Numbered from the stretch's first letter, positions 44,115 to 51,993 are shown. The stretch: DNA of 64,000 nucleotides from Rhodococcus sp. ARC_M6 (GCF_022810305.1 NZ_JALGQH010000016.1:1-64000); one strand, 5' to 3'. The notes: generated from the sequence alone by a model not told the origin. Numbers and translations: made by a program.

Positions 44115-44764
44115 TTCATCAACTCACTTACAGCGGAGCGTATTTGGTCAGTGTTTTCGAAAACCATGGGGGTTGTAACCTGGTCGACGGACCCGTCACG
44201 TTGGACGAGAAAGCTCAGCGGCAGAACTGGCGGCGCCGACAGCGCAATTCCGACGTCGTCGACAGCGGCGAACGAGGGATAGCGCACGCCTGCGTCCGTG
44301 AGAAGTGCTAGTGCTGCTGACATGTCGTCCTGGACGTTGATTCCGACTACGCGGATGGCGCCCGGAGTACCTGCATAGTCATTCAGGACCGGGATTTCCG
44401 ATCGGCACGGCCCGCACCACGAGGCCCAGAGGTTGATCAAGGTAGGTTCCCCGGACAACGCTGCACCGAGGTCGACTTCAGTGCTCTCGCCAAGACACTT
44501 CGCTTTGATTCCCAGGAGTTCTCCGTTTACGGGCGGTAGCGCCGGGGCCGCAGGACAGGAAACCTCCGCTGCCGCGGACGACGATGAAAACCCCGAGTCG
44601 GGAGCTTCTTCTTCCACTTGTGACGCGGCTTGTGACGCGGCCGGGGGCACTTGCGGCCGGGTCGAGGAGTGGGCCTCGGTTGACGTGGATCGTGGCCAGA
44701 TCGCCACGACAAGGAGGGCGATCACGACCAGGAAGAACAGGAGCCATCGAGACCGTGCCTGCAT
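44111..44764 (-). CDS. TlpA-like thioredoxin protein, membrane-anchored
   Basis: 217 residues with an N-terminal anchor (WLLFFLVVIALLVVAIW), a Ser/Pro linker and a thioredoxin domain with WCGPC in TLINLWASWCGPCRSE. Includes an extra Cys pair (EVSCPAAP, KAKCLG). First gene of the TlpA-TlpA-CcdA-ResB-Lnt operon, headed by a BlaI-type operator. Confidence 0.9.
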   Translation of the reverse strand: MQARSRWLLFFLVVIALLVVAIWPRSTSTEAHSSTRPQVPPAASQAASQVEEEAPDSGFSSSSAAAEVSCPAAPALPPVNGELLGIKAKCLGESTEVDLGAALSGEPTLINLWASWCGPCRSEIPVLNDYAGTPGAIRVVGINVQDDMSAALALLTDAGVRYPSFAAVDDVGIALSAPPVLPLSFLVQRDGSVDQVTTPMVFENTDQIRSAVSELMK

Positions 44765-44811
44765 GCACTTCCTCCAAGCGTGGTGCGATGAACCGGGAAC
44801 AACACTGAACT

Positions 44812-44826
44812 ACTATTATGCATAGT
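44812..44826. promoter_or_regulatory. BlaI-type operator, copy 7
   Basis: ACTA-TTATGCA-TAGT; longer arms AACTACTAT and ATAGTAGTT (44808-44830) are perfect. In the divergent promoter between the TlpA operon and the DUF4229-like gene. Confidence 0.82.
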
Positions 44827-44893
44827 AGTTATGTGGTTCGTCCGTCGCCCCCCGCCAAGCAGAGGCGGGATCCGAACCCGAGAATCGAGCATC

Positions 44894-45259
44894 GTGAAAC
44901 GCCAGTCCGCTCCGAAGGGCCGTCCCAGCCAGCCAGTCAGCCCAGAAATTGCGGCACTGGATGCACACCAAGCGCCGCAGACACGCCTGGCGCGAATCAA
45001 CCGTGTGGCACGTTCAAAGCTCGTGCGCCTGATGATGTACTACACCGCAGCTCGACTCGCCCTGATCGCCGGCCTCGCAGTGATCATCATGGGAATCAAC
45101 GCCATATTCGATCTCGAAATCCCCGGCGTTTTGGCACTGTTCGGGGCCCTGCTGCTCGGATTCGCCATCTCCGCGATCATGTTCCGGTCGTTGCGGCGCC
45201 GGATCAATGAAGAAGTGATGGTCGTAGATGAGAAACGTCGCGCAATGCGCACTCAGTGA
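44894..45259 (+). CDS. DUF4229-like small membrane protein
   Basis: About 121 residues from a GTG at 44894 (an ATG at 44831 would add 21 residues and is less convincing). Two membrane helices (TAARLALIAGLAVIIMGINA; ALFGALLLGFAISAIMF) and a charged C-terminus (RRRINEEVMVVDEKRR), the layout of DUF4229 proteins found near cytochrome c/menaquinone genes in actinobacteria. Divergent from the TlpA operon. Confidence 0.65.
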   Translation: MKRQSAPKGRPSQPVSPEIAALDAHQAPQTRLARINRVARSKLVRLMMYYTAARLALIAGLAVIIMGINAIFDLEIPGVLALFGALLLGFAISAIMFRSLRRRINEEVMVVDEKRRAMRTQ

Positions 45260-45448
45260 AAAGTCGCCCCACGGCCAGACACGCATAGAAGCTCCCAGGC
45301 GCCGAAGGTACCTCGCAATTTCACAAGATCGTGCCCGACCCTGTTCCTCTCGGCACGTGACCGCTCAAAGATGTATTTCTGGATGGTGCGCGAGGCGCGG
45401 GTCGAGCGTCTTCATGGCATCGAGTGATGAAGATGTCAGGTGTCGGGC

Positions 45449-46465
45449 TCAGATTCGCAAGTCAGTGGAATTCGTTGTGACATCAAGATTCGACTTCGGT
45501 ACGAGCCGAGGGATCAGGCGGACGTAGATCACCATGCCGACGAGTTCGACGAGAGTCTGGGTCACCACGACCACGGCAGCAAGTGACAACGCGGGCGGTA
45601 GCGCCAGTGCGAGTGGCAGAACGACGAGGGAATTTCGGGTGGCACCGGAAAATATCAACGCTCTCGTCGCGGCTGGTTCCAGACGTGCGACTTTGCCGAT
45701 GCCCTGTCCAACGAATGCCATGATCACCAGGAACGCGGCGAAGATCGGAATCACCGAGACCAGTGAACTCAGCTGTGTGCGGACGGATTCGATCTGGGAG
45801 GCGACGACCACCGCGAGGGTCGCCATCATCACCGGAACCATGATCGAGGCCATCACCTCCATCACGATGCGACCGGCCACATGGCGTCGAGCGATGGCCT
45901 GCGTCAGGGCTGCGAGCACGAGCGGCACCACGATCAGAAGCAGGAAGGCCTCCACGAACGGAGCGACGTCGATGACGTCGACAAGTTCGGAACCGACGAA
46001 CAACCACAAGTAGACCGGAAGAAGCGCCATCTGCAGCAACATCAGCAAAGGTGCGGCAGCGAGGAGACGTTCGGATGCGGCGCCGGCCAAACCGCTGAAG
46101 ACGATGACGTAGTCGATGCACGGTGCCAACAGCACCAACAGCACGCCGAGCAATACCGCTTGATCGTCGGCGACGAAACGCGAGAGAGCGAACACGACGA
46201 TCGGAACCAGAACGAAGTTCACGCCGAGCAGTGCGGTGAGGAAGCGACCGTCCTTCAACGACTCCCGGATCGAGGAGAACGGCACCGCGAGGAAGGTGGC
46301 GTAGAGCAAGACGATCAGAACGGGGTTGATCGCGTGTTCGAAACCCGGCGCGGTGTCGGGCGCGAGGATCCCCACAAGGCCGCCGATCAGCAGAGCGAGG
46401 AGATAGAGCGGGATTTGATGACGTTCGAGGGCTTCGACCAGGCGAGTAATACGTGGAGCAGTCAT
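45449..46465 (-). CDS. BASS-family transporter (arsenic-resistance-type)
   Basis: 338 residues, about ten helices, of the bile acid:sodium symporter superfamily as used by arsenic/metalloid exporters (LLVLLAPCIDYVIVFSGLAGAASERLL is the family-type conserved region; ATRNSLVVLPLALALP near the end). It is not the same as the ACR3 pump encoded at 49733. Lies 55 bp after the MerR gene in the same operon, so its substrate is probably governed by a thiophilic metal or metalloid. Confidence 0.8.
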   Translation of the reverse strand: MTAPRITRLVEALERHQIPLYLLALLIGGLVGILAPDTAPGFEHAINPVLIVLLYATFLAVPFSSIRESLKDGRFLTALLGVNFVLVPIVVFALSRFVADDQAVLLGVLLVLLAPCIDYVIVFSGLAGAASERLLAAAPLLMLLQMALLPVYLWLFVGSELVDVIDVAPFVEAFLLLIVVPLVLAALTQAIARRHVAGRIVMEVMASIMVPVMMATLAVVVASQIESVRTQLSSLVSVIPIFAAFLVIMAFVGQGIGKVARLEPAATRALIFSGATRNSLVVLPLALALPPALSLAAVVVVTQTLVELVGMVIYVRLIPRLVPKSNLDVTTNSTDLRI

Positions 46466-46520
46466 GAGTGGCGGCGGCGTCTTTTCTGGTCGGATTCGAT
46501 AGGGACAACGAGATGAGTAG

Positions 46521-46988
46521 TCATCGACCCGGAGCGGAGATCAAAGGTAAAAGGGCGCGAGTATCGGGGACGCTCTCGACGAGGCTAGAGCAGGCACAGT
46601 TCGGTCCGCAGGATCCGCAGTCGTCGGAGGCTTCGAGGATCTTCTGGGCCTGGTCGAGGGAGTGCGCGAAGGATCGTAGTTCGCGGATGCGGGTTGCGAC
46701 TTCACGGCTCTTGTCCTGAAGCAACGAGTGGAGTTCGCTGCGGACGGCCGAGCACGGTTCGTCGTTCCATGCCGCGACCAGGCGGGTGATGTCGCTGAGC
46801 GGAAGGCCCAACGACTTTGCTTGGTCGATGAAACGCAGTCGATCGAGGTCGGCGACGTCGTAGAGTCGGTACCCGGCCGGGGAGCGGTTGGCGGGTGTGA
46901 GAAGTCCGACTCGTTCGTAGTAGCGCAGCGTCGAAGCCGGGAAACCGCTCCGTGCGGCCAACTCGGAGATCAACAGGAACGTGCTCAT
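46521..46988 (-). CDS. MerR-family metal-sensing regulator
   Basis: 155 residues from ATG 46988 (a GTG at 47015 overlaps the upstream stop and is an alternative). N-terminal MerR helix-turn-helix (ISELAARSGFPASTLRYYERVGLL), dimerisation helix, Cys79 and a Cys-rich tail (C124, C127, C131, C133 in DDCGSCGPNCACS). Cys79 is the usual metal ligand position. Controls its own operon, presumably through the promoter at 47748-47769. Confidence 0.85.
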   Translation of the reverse strand: MSTFLLISELAARSGFPASTLRYYERVGLLTPANRSPAGYRLYDVADLDRLRFIDQAKSLGLPLSDITRLVAAWNDEPCSAVRSELHSLLQDKSREVATRIRELRSFAHSLDQAQKILEASDDCGSCGPNCACSSLVESVPDTRALLPLISAPGR

Positions 46989-47004
46989 ATCGTCAGCGTA
47001 AAGG

Positions 47005-47020
47005 TTGAAGGTCACTTCAA
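47005..47020. promoter_or_regulatory. Small inverted repeat before merR
   Basis: TTGAAG-N4-CTTCAA at the boundary of the two genes. May be a secondary MerR site, but no 19-bp-spaced promoter fits; weak. Confidence 0.3.
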
Positions 47021-47368
47021 GGATTCGGTGTCTCGACCTGCGCGATCAGGTTCTCGATTGCGCTCGACATAGGTCGGTAACCCGAGAGTCACCGTGTGAG
47101 GGACGACTGCGGGGCGATGCCGAAATCTGCGCCGGAGATAGACGGCCGCGGCCGCGATTCCCAGGATGATGGCCAACCCCCACAAAGCGGGGATGAGCAG
47201 ACCGGCCACGCCCGAGGCAATCCCCGCGGCGGCGAGAATGCCCGCGATCGGTGCCGCACAGCATGCTGCGCACGCCGCGACCGCCGCAGTGCCGACTGCG
47301 GCCCCAGTGAGCTTCGATTGTGTTGGGAGTGCGGCCTGCGCGCCCTCGGAGCGATCTGCGCTGCTCAT
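47012..47368 (-). CDS. MerT-like small membrane protein
   Basis: 118 residues with two or three helices and a conserved-looking CAACCAAP motif in AAVAACAACCAAPIAGILA, reminiscent of the CCxxP site of mercuric ion transporters (MerT/MerF). ATG 47368 overlaps the stop of the frameshifted gene upstream (ATGA). Likely handles a thiophilic metal at the membrane; not identical to MerT. Confidence 0.65.
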   Translation of the reverse strand: MSSADRSEGAQAALPTQSKLTGAAVGTAAVAACAACCAAPIAGILAAAGIASGVAGLLIPALWGLAIILGIAAAAVYLRRRFRHRPAVVPHTVTLGLPTYVERNREPDRAGRDTESLK

Positions 47369-47734
47369 GACCGGCCGAACATTTGCTCGACGACATCAAG
47401 ACCGTGACCGGGTGCAGTCACCGTCAACGTCATGAAATGCGAATCCAAGGACAACTGGAAGACGAAGAACGAGCAACATTCGAGTTCAGCGTGAATCACG
47501 CGTCAACAACGTGTGTGCCAGATCGAGGTCCAGACGAAACCGCAGCACCAGCCCATCAGCGACCGAAGCCCAGTGCTCCACCTCACCCAGCACACGTTCC
47601 CATTGTTCGAGTCGATCTTGTTGGCCGGACGCGCTCAACGTACATGCCAGTGGTGCGATCGAGGAGGGCAACGATTCTGCTAATTGGAGGTTCCGCGAGC
47701 TATCTGGATCGGACACGGATGCTATGAGCTGCAT
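47365..47734 (-). pseudogene. Mercury-associated small protein, frameshifted
   Basis: The first part, from ATG 47734, ends prematurely at HTLLTRDSR (stop near 47486). The conserved remainder lies in the next frame: ELECCSFFVFQLSLD... to ...VVEQMFGRS, ending at 47365. Together they give a small family often seen in actinobacterial mercury operons (LACTLSASGQQDRLEQW... then a CC-FF-F motif). A one-base indel near 47490 breaks it, or is a sequencing error. Confidence 0.6.
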
Positions 47735-47747
47735 AGATGAATGCTAA

Positions 47748-47769
47748 ACCTTGCACTCGACTTCAAGGT
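47748..47769 (-). promoter_or_regulatory. MerR-type operator and promoter
   Basis: ACCTTG-N10-CAAGGT, a perfect dyad. On the minus strand a -35 TTGACC (47772-47767) and a -10 TTAGCA (47747-47742) are 19 bp apart, the hallmark of promoters activated by MerR regulators. The predicted transcript starts about at the ATG (47734), so the message would be nearly leaderless. Confidence 0.75.
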
Positions 47770-47811
47770 CAAGCTGTTGACCAGGGCGGGCGTGCATAGA
47801 CGTACCGAGTA

Positions 47812-48822
47812 TCAGGTGCCCAGTAGTGTGCCGAAGACAGCGGCACCGACAGTCGTTGCTTCGTCGAGGTCGAGGACGCTGCCGGAGACGTTCGGATGGG
47901 CGGTGGCCCAGGCTTCACCGGATGCGCGGTCTTTGAAAAAGTTAATGTGGCTGCAGCAGATGTCTGCAGAGGGGCCCTGTGCAGCTTCGGATCCGACATA
48001 GACCACAACCGTTGCGGGTTGTGCGTGCGCGTGTATCCCGCGAACACTGATCGTGATCGGTGCCTGATCGCCCGCATCGGAGGTGGTGATGGTCGTGTCT
48101 GTGCCGAGCCTGGACGAGATGCCGAGGGCGTCGATTGCGCACATCGCGTAGACCTCGACTCCGGAGGGCAGGTGAACGCGGTGAGGGGACGGTGACGCGG
48201 AGAACGGGTAGGCAGACCGAATCTGACCGGAGATCTCTATCCGGATGACATCAGCATCATGCAGGCTCCGCAGTATCGCGGTGGCCGAGGAATCGAACTG
48301 CCGCGCAATCGGTTCGAGATCGTAGATCGTCGGCGAGGTGCCGCGCTCCGCGAAGCTGCGGAGGATGGCCTGATGCACCGCGGTCTCCGCAGGTCCGGTC
48401 GGTGTAGCTCGCCCTCGTGACGCCTCCAGGTCTGCCGCCGGATCGGAATCGGCAGGGCAACACTGAGCGGCTGGGTTGATACTTTCGACATAGACCCTGA
48501 CGTCGGCGGCGGGTGAATCCATCCCGAATGCAGTCCTCAGCGCTGTAACGGTCGGAGCACCACCGACCGCCCCCGTGGCATCTCGATAGAGCCTGCAGGA
48601 CACGCTCGGCACCTGATCTGGCTCGGCAAAGGGATCGTGGCCGTCGACGAGCAGCGTCGGAGACCCGGTCATGCCCGTCAGTTCTGCGGATCGAGGATCA
48701 TCGACGATCACGTGGCGCAGTTCCCATTGGATCGGCTGACCTGCGAGAGCTTGGCCGATCCGTTGTTCGAGGAGCGGCACGTTGGGGCAGTCCGGGACCT
48801 GCAGAATTTCGAGATGCATCAT
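47812..48822 (-). CDS. merB: Organomercurial lyase with N-terminal thioredoxin-like domain
   Basis: 336 residues. The C-terminal half is MerB: the three catalytic residues are visible as C228 and D231 in VYAMCAIDALG and C289/C290 in DICCSHINFF, matching C96, D99 and C159 of the classical enzyme. The N-terminal 100 residues start MHLEILQVPDCPNVPLLEQRI and resemble a thioredoxin-like domain, giving a longer protein than ordinary MerB. Cleaves carbon-mercury bonds to Hg(II). Coupled to the MerR gene by ATGA. Confidence 0.9.
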   Translation of the reverse strand: MMHLEILQVPDCPNVPLLEQRIGQALAGQPIQWELRHVIVDDPRSAELTGMTGSPTLLVDGHDPFAEPDQVPSVSCRLYRDATGAVGGAPTVTALRTAFGMDSPAADVRVYVESINPAAQCCPADSDPAADLEASRGRATPTGPAETAVHQAILRSFAERGTSPTIYDLEPIARQFDSSATAILRSLHDADVIRIEISGQIRSAYPFSASPSPHRVHLPSGVEVYAMCAIDALGISSRLGTDTTITTSDAGDQAPITISVRGIHAHAQPATVVVYVGSEAAQGPSADICCSHINFFKDRASGEAWATAHPNVSGSVLDLDEATTVGAAVFGTLLGT

Positions 48823-49223
48823 GGTGTTCCTTCGTCGGTGTGCAGTGTCTGGAGCATGGGGCAGTGTCGGTCAGCTCGGGGTAGTGCGCAGGTGGACGCG
48901 AATTCGGTCAATGAGGCCCGCATGCGTTGCAGGTCTCGGATCTTTTCGTCGAACTCGGCGATCTTCGTCTGGGCCAGCCGCCGAGCTGTGTCGCAATCGT
49001 CCGGTCCGCCACCGGCGAGATGGAGAAGTTCGTTGATCTCGTCGAGGCTGAAGCCGTGTTCCTGGGTGCGTTTGACGAACCGGACAATTTCGACAGCCTC
49101 ATCCGGATATGAGCGGTATCCCGAGGTGGATCGTGGAGGCTGCTGCAGGAGTCCGCGACGTTCGTAATACCGCAACGTCTGCACATTCACCCCTGCGCGA
49201 GTGGCCAGTTCACTGCTACGCAT
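48819..49223 (-). CDS. merR: Mercury-sensing MerR regulator
   Basis: 134 residues from ATG 49223. N-terminal MerR helix-turn-helix (SELATRAGVNVQTLRYYERRGLL). Cysteines C77, C112 and C121 reproduce the spacing of the C82/C117/C126 Hg(II) site of Tn501 MerR. Activates the promoter just upstream of itself, turning on merR-merB. Confidence 0.92.
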   Translation of the reverse strand: MRSSELATRAGVNVQTLRYYERRGLLQQPPRSTSGYRSYPDEAVEIVRFVKRTQEHGFSLDEINELLHLAGGGPDDCDTARRLAQTKIAEFDEKIRDLQRMRASLTEFASTCALPRADRHCPMLQTLHTDEGTP

Positions 49224-49230
49224 GTCGCCA

Positions 49231-49261
49231 TTGTTAACCCTGTACCCGGCTACAGAGTCAA
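49231..49261 (-). promoter_or_regulatory. MerR promoter of merR-merB
   Basis: -35 TTGACT (49261-49256) and -10 TAACAA (49236-49231) with a 19-bp spacer, around a dyad CTGTA-N6-TACAG. This is the classical mercury MerR layout. The start of transcription would fall at or next to the ATG (49223), again suggesting a leaderless message. Confidence 0.8.
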
Positions 49262-49308
49262 GTCGTTCTGCTCGGCCGGAGATGTTCACTCGTCACCAGT
49301 TGCGAGCT

Positions 49309-49334
49309 ACTTCGAGATCTGTCAATATCGAAGT
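49309..49334. promoter_or_regulatory. ArsR operator upstream of the ars operon
   Basis: ACTTCGA-N12-TCGAAGT ending at the base before the ArsR ATG (49335). Placement across the leader suggests that transcription starts within or just beside the operator. Confidence 0.65.
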
Positions 49335-49736
49335 ATGTCGAATCAAGATGTTGCGGAGACCGGCGCATGCTGCTCCCCGTTGGTGCGCGAACCGTTGACC
49401 GAAGACTGGGCCGGTGACCTGGCCCGGATGTTCAAAGCGCTCGGTGACCCCGTGCGTCTGCGCCTGCTGAGCCTGGTCGCCAGTCACGAGGGGGGTGAGG
49501 CCTGCGTCTGCGACATCTCCGACACCTTCGACCTGTCCCAGCCGACGATCTCGCATCACCTCAAGGTGCTGCGCCAGGCCGGGATCCTCGACTGTGAACG
49601 ACGCGGAACCTGGGTGTACTACTGGGTGATCCCCGCTGCGCTGCAGCAACTCTCCGCAGTGCTTCTGGTCGAGGGATCCACCGTGAGCGCTGCTGACGTG
49701 TGCTCCGCTGACGCAAGCGCGGAGGTCACCGCATGA
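49335..49736 (+). CDS. arsR: ArsR-family arsenite-responsive repressor
   Basis: 133 residues with a winged helix (DTFDLSQPTISHHLKVLRQAGIL). C57 and C59 in ACVCDISD correspond to the classic As(III) site of ArsR (CVCD), and an N-terminal CC (12-13) may add a third ligand. Represses the operon behind it until arsenite binds. Stop overlaps the ACR3 start. Confidence 0.9.
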   Translation: MSNQDVAETGACCSPLVREPLTEDWAGDLARMFKALGDPVRLRLLSLVASHEGGEACVCDISDTFDLSQPTISHHLKVLRQAGILDCERRGTWVYYWVIPAALQQLSAVLLVEGSTVSAADVCSADASAEVTA

Positions 49737-50827
49737 GCAACGCCGCGACCACCGAACACCCCTCAGTCGTCGGAAAACTCTCCACCGTCGACCGATATCT
49801 CGCGGTCTGGATCGGCGTTGCCATGGTTGTAGGCCTGCTGCTCGGACGATGGATCCCCGGACTCAACACCGCTCTCGAAAAAGTCCAGATCGACGGCATC
49901 TCCTTGCCGATCGCCCTCGGCCTGCTGATCATGATGTACCCGGTCCTGGCGAAGGTCCGCTACGACCGCCTCGACACCGTCACCGGAGACAAGAAACTCC
50001 TCGCAGGCTCGCTGTTCCTGAACTGGGTTCTCGGACCCGCGCTGATGTTCGCGTTGGCCTGGCTGTTCCTGCCCGACCTGCCCGAATACCGAACTGGCCT
50101 GATCATCGTCGGCCTCGCCCGCTGCATCGCAATGGTCATCATCTGGAACGACCTGGCCTGCGGAGACCGCGAAGCCGCCGCCGTTCTGGTCGCCATCAAC
50201 TCGGTATTTCAGGTGATCATGTTCGCGGTCCTCGGTTGGTTCTACCTCTCGGTTCTGCCCGGGTGGCTCGGCCTCGAACAAACCACCATCGACACCTCAC
50301 CGTGGCAGATCGCGAAATCCGTTCTGATCTTCCTGGGCATTCCGCTGCTGGCAGGATTCCTGTCTCGCTTCTTCGGCGAACGAGCCAAGGGCCGCGACTG
50401 GTACGACAACAAATTCATCCCCAAGATCAGCCCGTGGGCTCTGTACGGTCTGATGTTCACGATCGTCGTGCTCTTCTCGATGCAGGGCGAGCGGATCACC
50501 TCGCAGCCGTGGGACGTCGTCCGCATCGCACTTCCGTTGCTGGTGTACTTCGCACTGATGTGGGGAGGCGGCTACATCCTCGGCGCCGCAATCGGATTGG
50601 GCTACGAACGCACCACCACCTTGGCATTCACCGCTGCCGGCAACAACTTCGAGTTCGCGATCGCCGTCGCCATCGCCACCTACGGCGCCACCTCCGGTCA
50701 AGCCTTGGCCGGCGTGGTCGGCCCGCTGATCGAGGTACCGGTTCTGGTTGGCCTGGTTTATGTCTCCCTCGCTCTGCGTAAACGCTTTGCAGTCAAAGAG
50801 GTTTCACCCGTACCCACCGGTACGTAA
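49733..50827 (+). CDS. arsB: ACR3-type arsenite efflux permease
   Basis: 364 residues with about ten helices and ACR3 hallmarks (VLFLNWVLGPALMFALAW-type region; IWNDLACGDREAAAVLVAINS with the conserved Cys; FTAAGNNFEFAIAVAIATYG). Exports As(III) and perhaps Sb(III). ATG overlaps the ArsR stop by ATGA. Confidence 0.92.
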   Translation: MSNAATTEHPSVVGKLSTVDRYLAVWIGVAMVVGLLLGRWIPGLNTALEKVQIDGISLPIALGLLIMMYPVLAKVRYDRLDTVTGDKKLLAGSLFLNWVLGPALMFALAWLFLPDLPEYRTGLIIVGLARCIAMVIIWNDLACGDREAAAVLVAINSVFQVIMFAVLGWFYLSVLPGWLGLEQTTIDTSPWQIAKSVLIFLGIPLLAGFLSRFFGERAKGRDWYDNKFIPKISPWALYGLMFTIVVLFSMQGERITSQPWDVVRIALPLLVYFALMWGGGYILGAAIGLGYERTTTLAFTAAGNNFEFAIAVAIATYGATSGQALAGVVGPLIEVPVLVGLVYVSLALRKRFAVKEVSPVPTGT

Positions 50828-50853
50828 GTCACCTACATCTTTCGGGAGTCATG

Positions 50854-51512
50854 ATGAACGAGCACCGAGCCCAGCCCGATCTCCTCTCACCGCAGGCAGT
50901 TCTCTCGCGCACCACGCACGACCTGGCAGCGAAATATGTCGGGGTCTTCTCCCCACAAACCGTCGAACGCTATGTCTTCGAGTCCTATACGGCGCTGCGC
51001 CGGACCGCGAAGATCCACACCCATCTCACCTCGCTCGCGGCGCGGTTCGCCGCCGACCGCCTCACAGCTGGCGATTGCGCCGCTGGACTGAGCCAAGGCG
51101 GAGCGCACATGGACTCGGCCGCGGGGTTGATCTCGTGGATCGGCGAGGATCCGGCGTGATGATCGAGCAGTGCCGCCGCCATCTGCGATCGCCCCGCGTT
51201 GTGCACGCACAAGGACGTGCCCGAGGTCCTGTTCGTGTCTCGGACATCGCCGCGGTGACGGCGGGGATCGGGATCGACCTGGCCGACGAGTTCCCGAAAC
51301 CCCTCACCGATGATGTGGTCGCCGCCGCGGACTGCGTCGTCTCGATGGGCTGTGGCGATGCGTGCGTCGTCTACCCGGGCAAGCGGTACCTCGACTGGGC
51401 ACTCGGCGATCCGGACGGACAACCCCTCGGGGTGGTGCGGCGGATCCGCGACGACCTCGATGCACGGGTGATCGCGCTGCTCACCGAGCTGACCACACCC
51501 GTCGCCGTCTGA
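50854..51512 (+). pseudogene. Arsenate reductase (LMW-phosphatase type), internally rearranged
   Basis: The N-terminal helical domain (ERYVFESYTALRRTAKIHTHL) is intact. The catalytic P-loop block (LCVHNAGRSQMAAALLDHHAG) is found only on the minus strand, at roughly 51140-51215. A fragment PEVLFV follows on the plus strand, and from about 51245 the normal C-terminal frame resumes (GIGIDLADEFPKPLTDDVV to ELTTPVAV, ending at 51512). Order and orientation are scrambled, so no reductase can be made. Two intact arsC genes lie directly behind. Confidence 0.75.
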
Positions 51513-51564
51513 CCGACCACTTCCTCAGCTCTTACTTCCATCTTCGAAGGGAACCTTCTTTCTC

Positions 51565-51993
51565 ATGTCCGACAAGCCCAGCGTCCTGTTCGTATGTGTC
51601 CACAACGCCGGCCGATCGCAGATGGCCGCCGGTTTCCTGAGCCACCTCGCCGGCGATGCCATCGAGGTCCGCTCCGCCGGGTCCGCACCAGCGGAAACCA
51701 TCAACTCCGCCGCAACCTCGGCGATGGCAGAGCTCGGAATCGACATCTCCGCCCAGACCCCGAAGATCCTCACCACCGGCGCCGTGCAGGACTCCGATGT
51801 CGTGATCACGATGGGCTGCGGAGACACCTGCCCGATCTTCCCCGGCAAGAGCTACCGCGACTGGGTCCTCGAGGATCCGGCCGGCCAAGGCATCGATGCG
51901 GTTCGCCCGATCCGCGACGAGATCAAGACCCGCGTACAGGCACTGATCACCGAACTCACCGCCAACACCCCCGACGTCGTCGGCGCCCCCTGA
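51565..51993 (+). CDS. arsC: Arsenate reductase, LMW protein-phosphatase type
   Basis: 142 residues. P-loop CVHNAGRSQM near the start, SAGSAPAE, and DVVITMGCGDTCPIFPG with the further cysteines used in thioredoxin/mycothiol-linked catalysis, then DWVLEDPAGQGID. Reduces arsenate to arsenite for the ACR3 pump. Preceded by GAAGGGAA; begins 52 bp after the broken copy. Confidence 0.92.
   Translation: MSDKPSVLFVCVHNAGRSQMAAGFLSHLAGDAIEVRSAGSAPAETINSAATSAMAELGIDISAQTPKILTTGAVQDSDVVITMGCGDTCPIFPGKSYRDWVLEDPAGQGIDAVRPIRDEIKTRVQALITELTANTPDVVGAP

Noticed and set aside
44831..44893. A sequence that looks like a tRNA T-arm (GGTTCG-type) on the minus strand
   Set aside because: No matching acceptor or anticodon arm could be found around it; the T-loop is not canonical. 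Read as the upstream part of a small membrane-protein gene.
47365..49223. Complete mercury-resistance operon
   Set aside because: No merA or recognisable mercuric reductase is encoded in the window.
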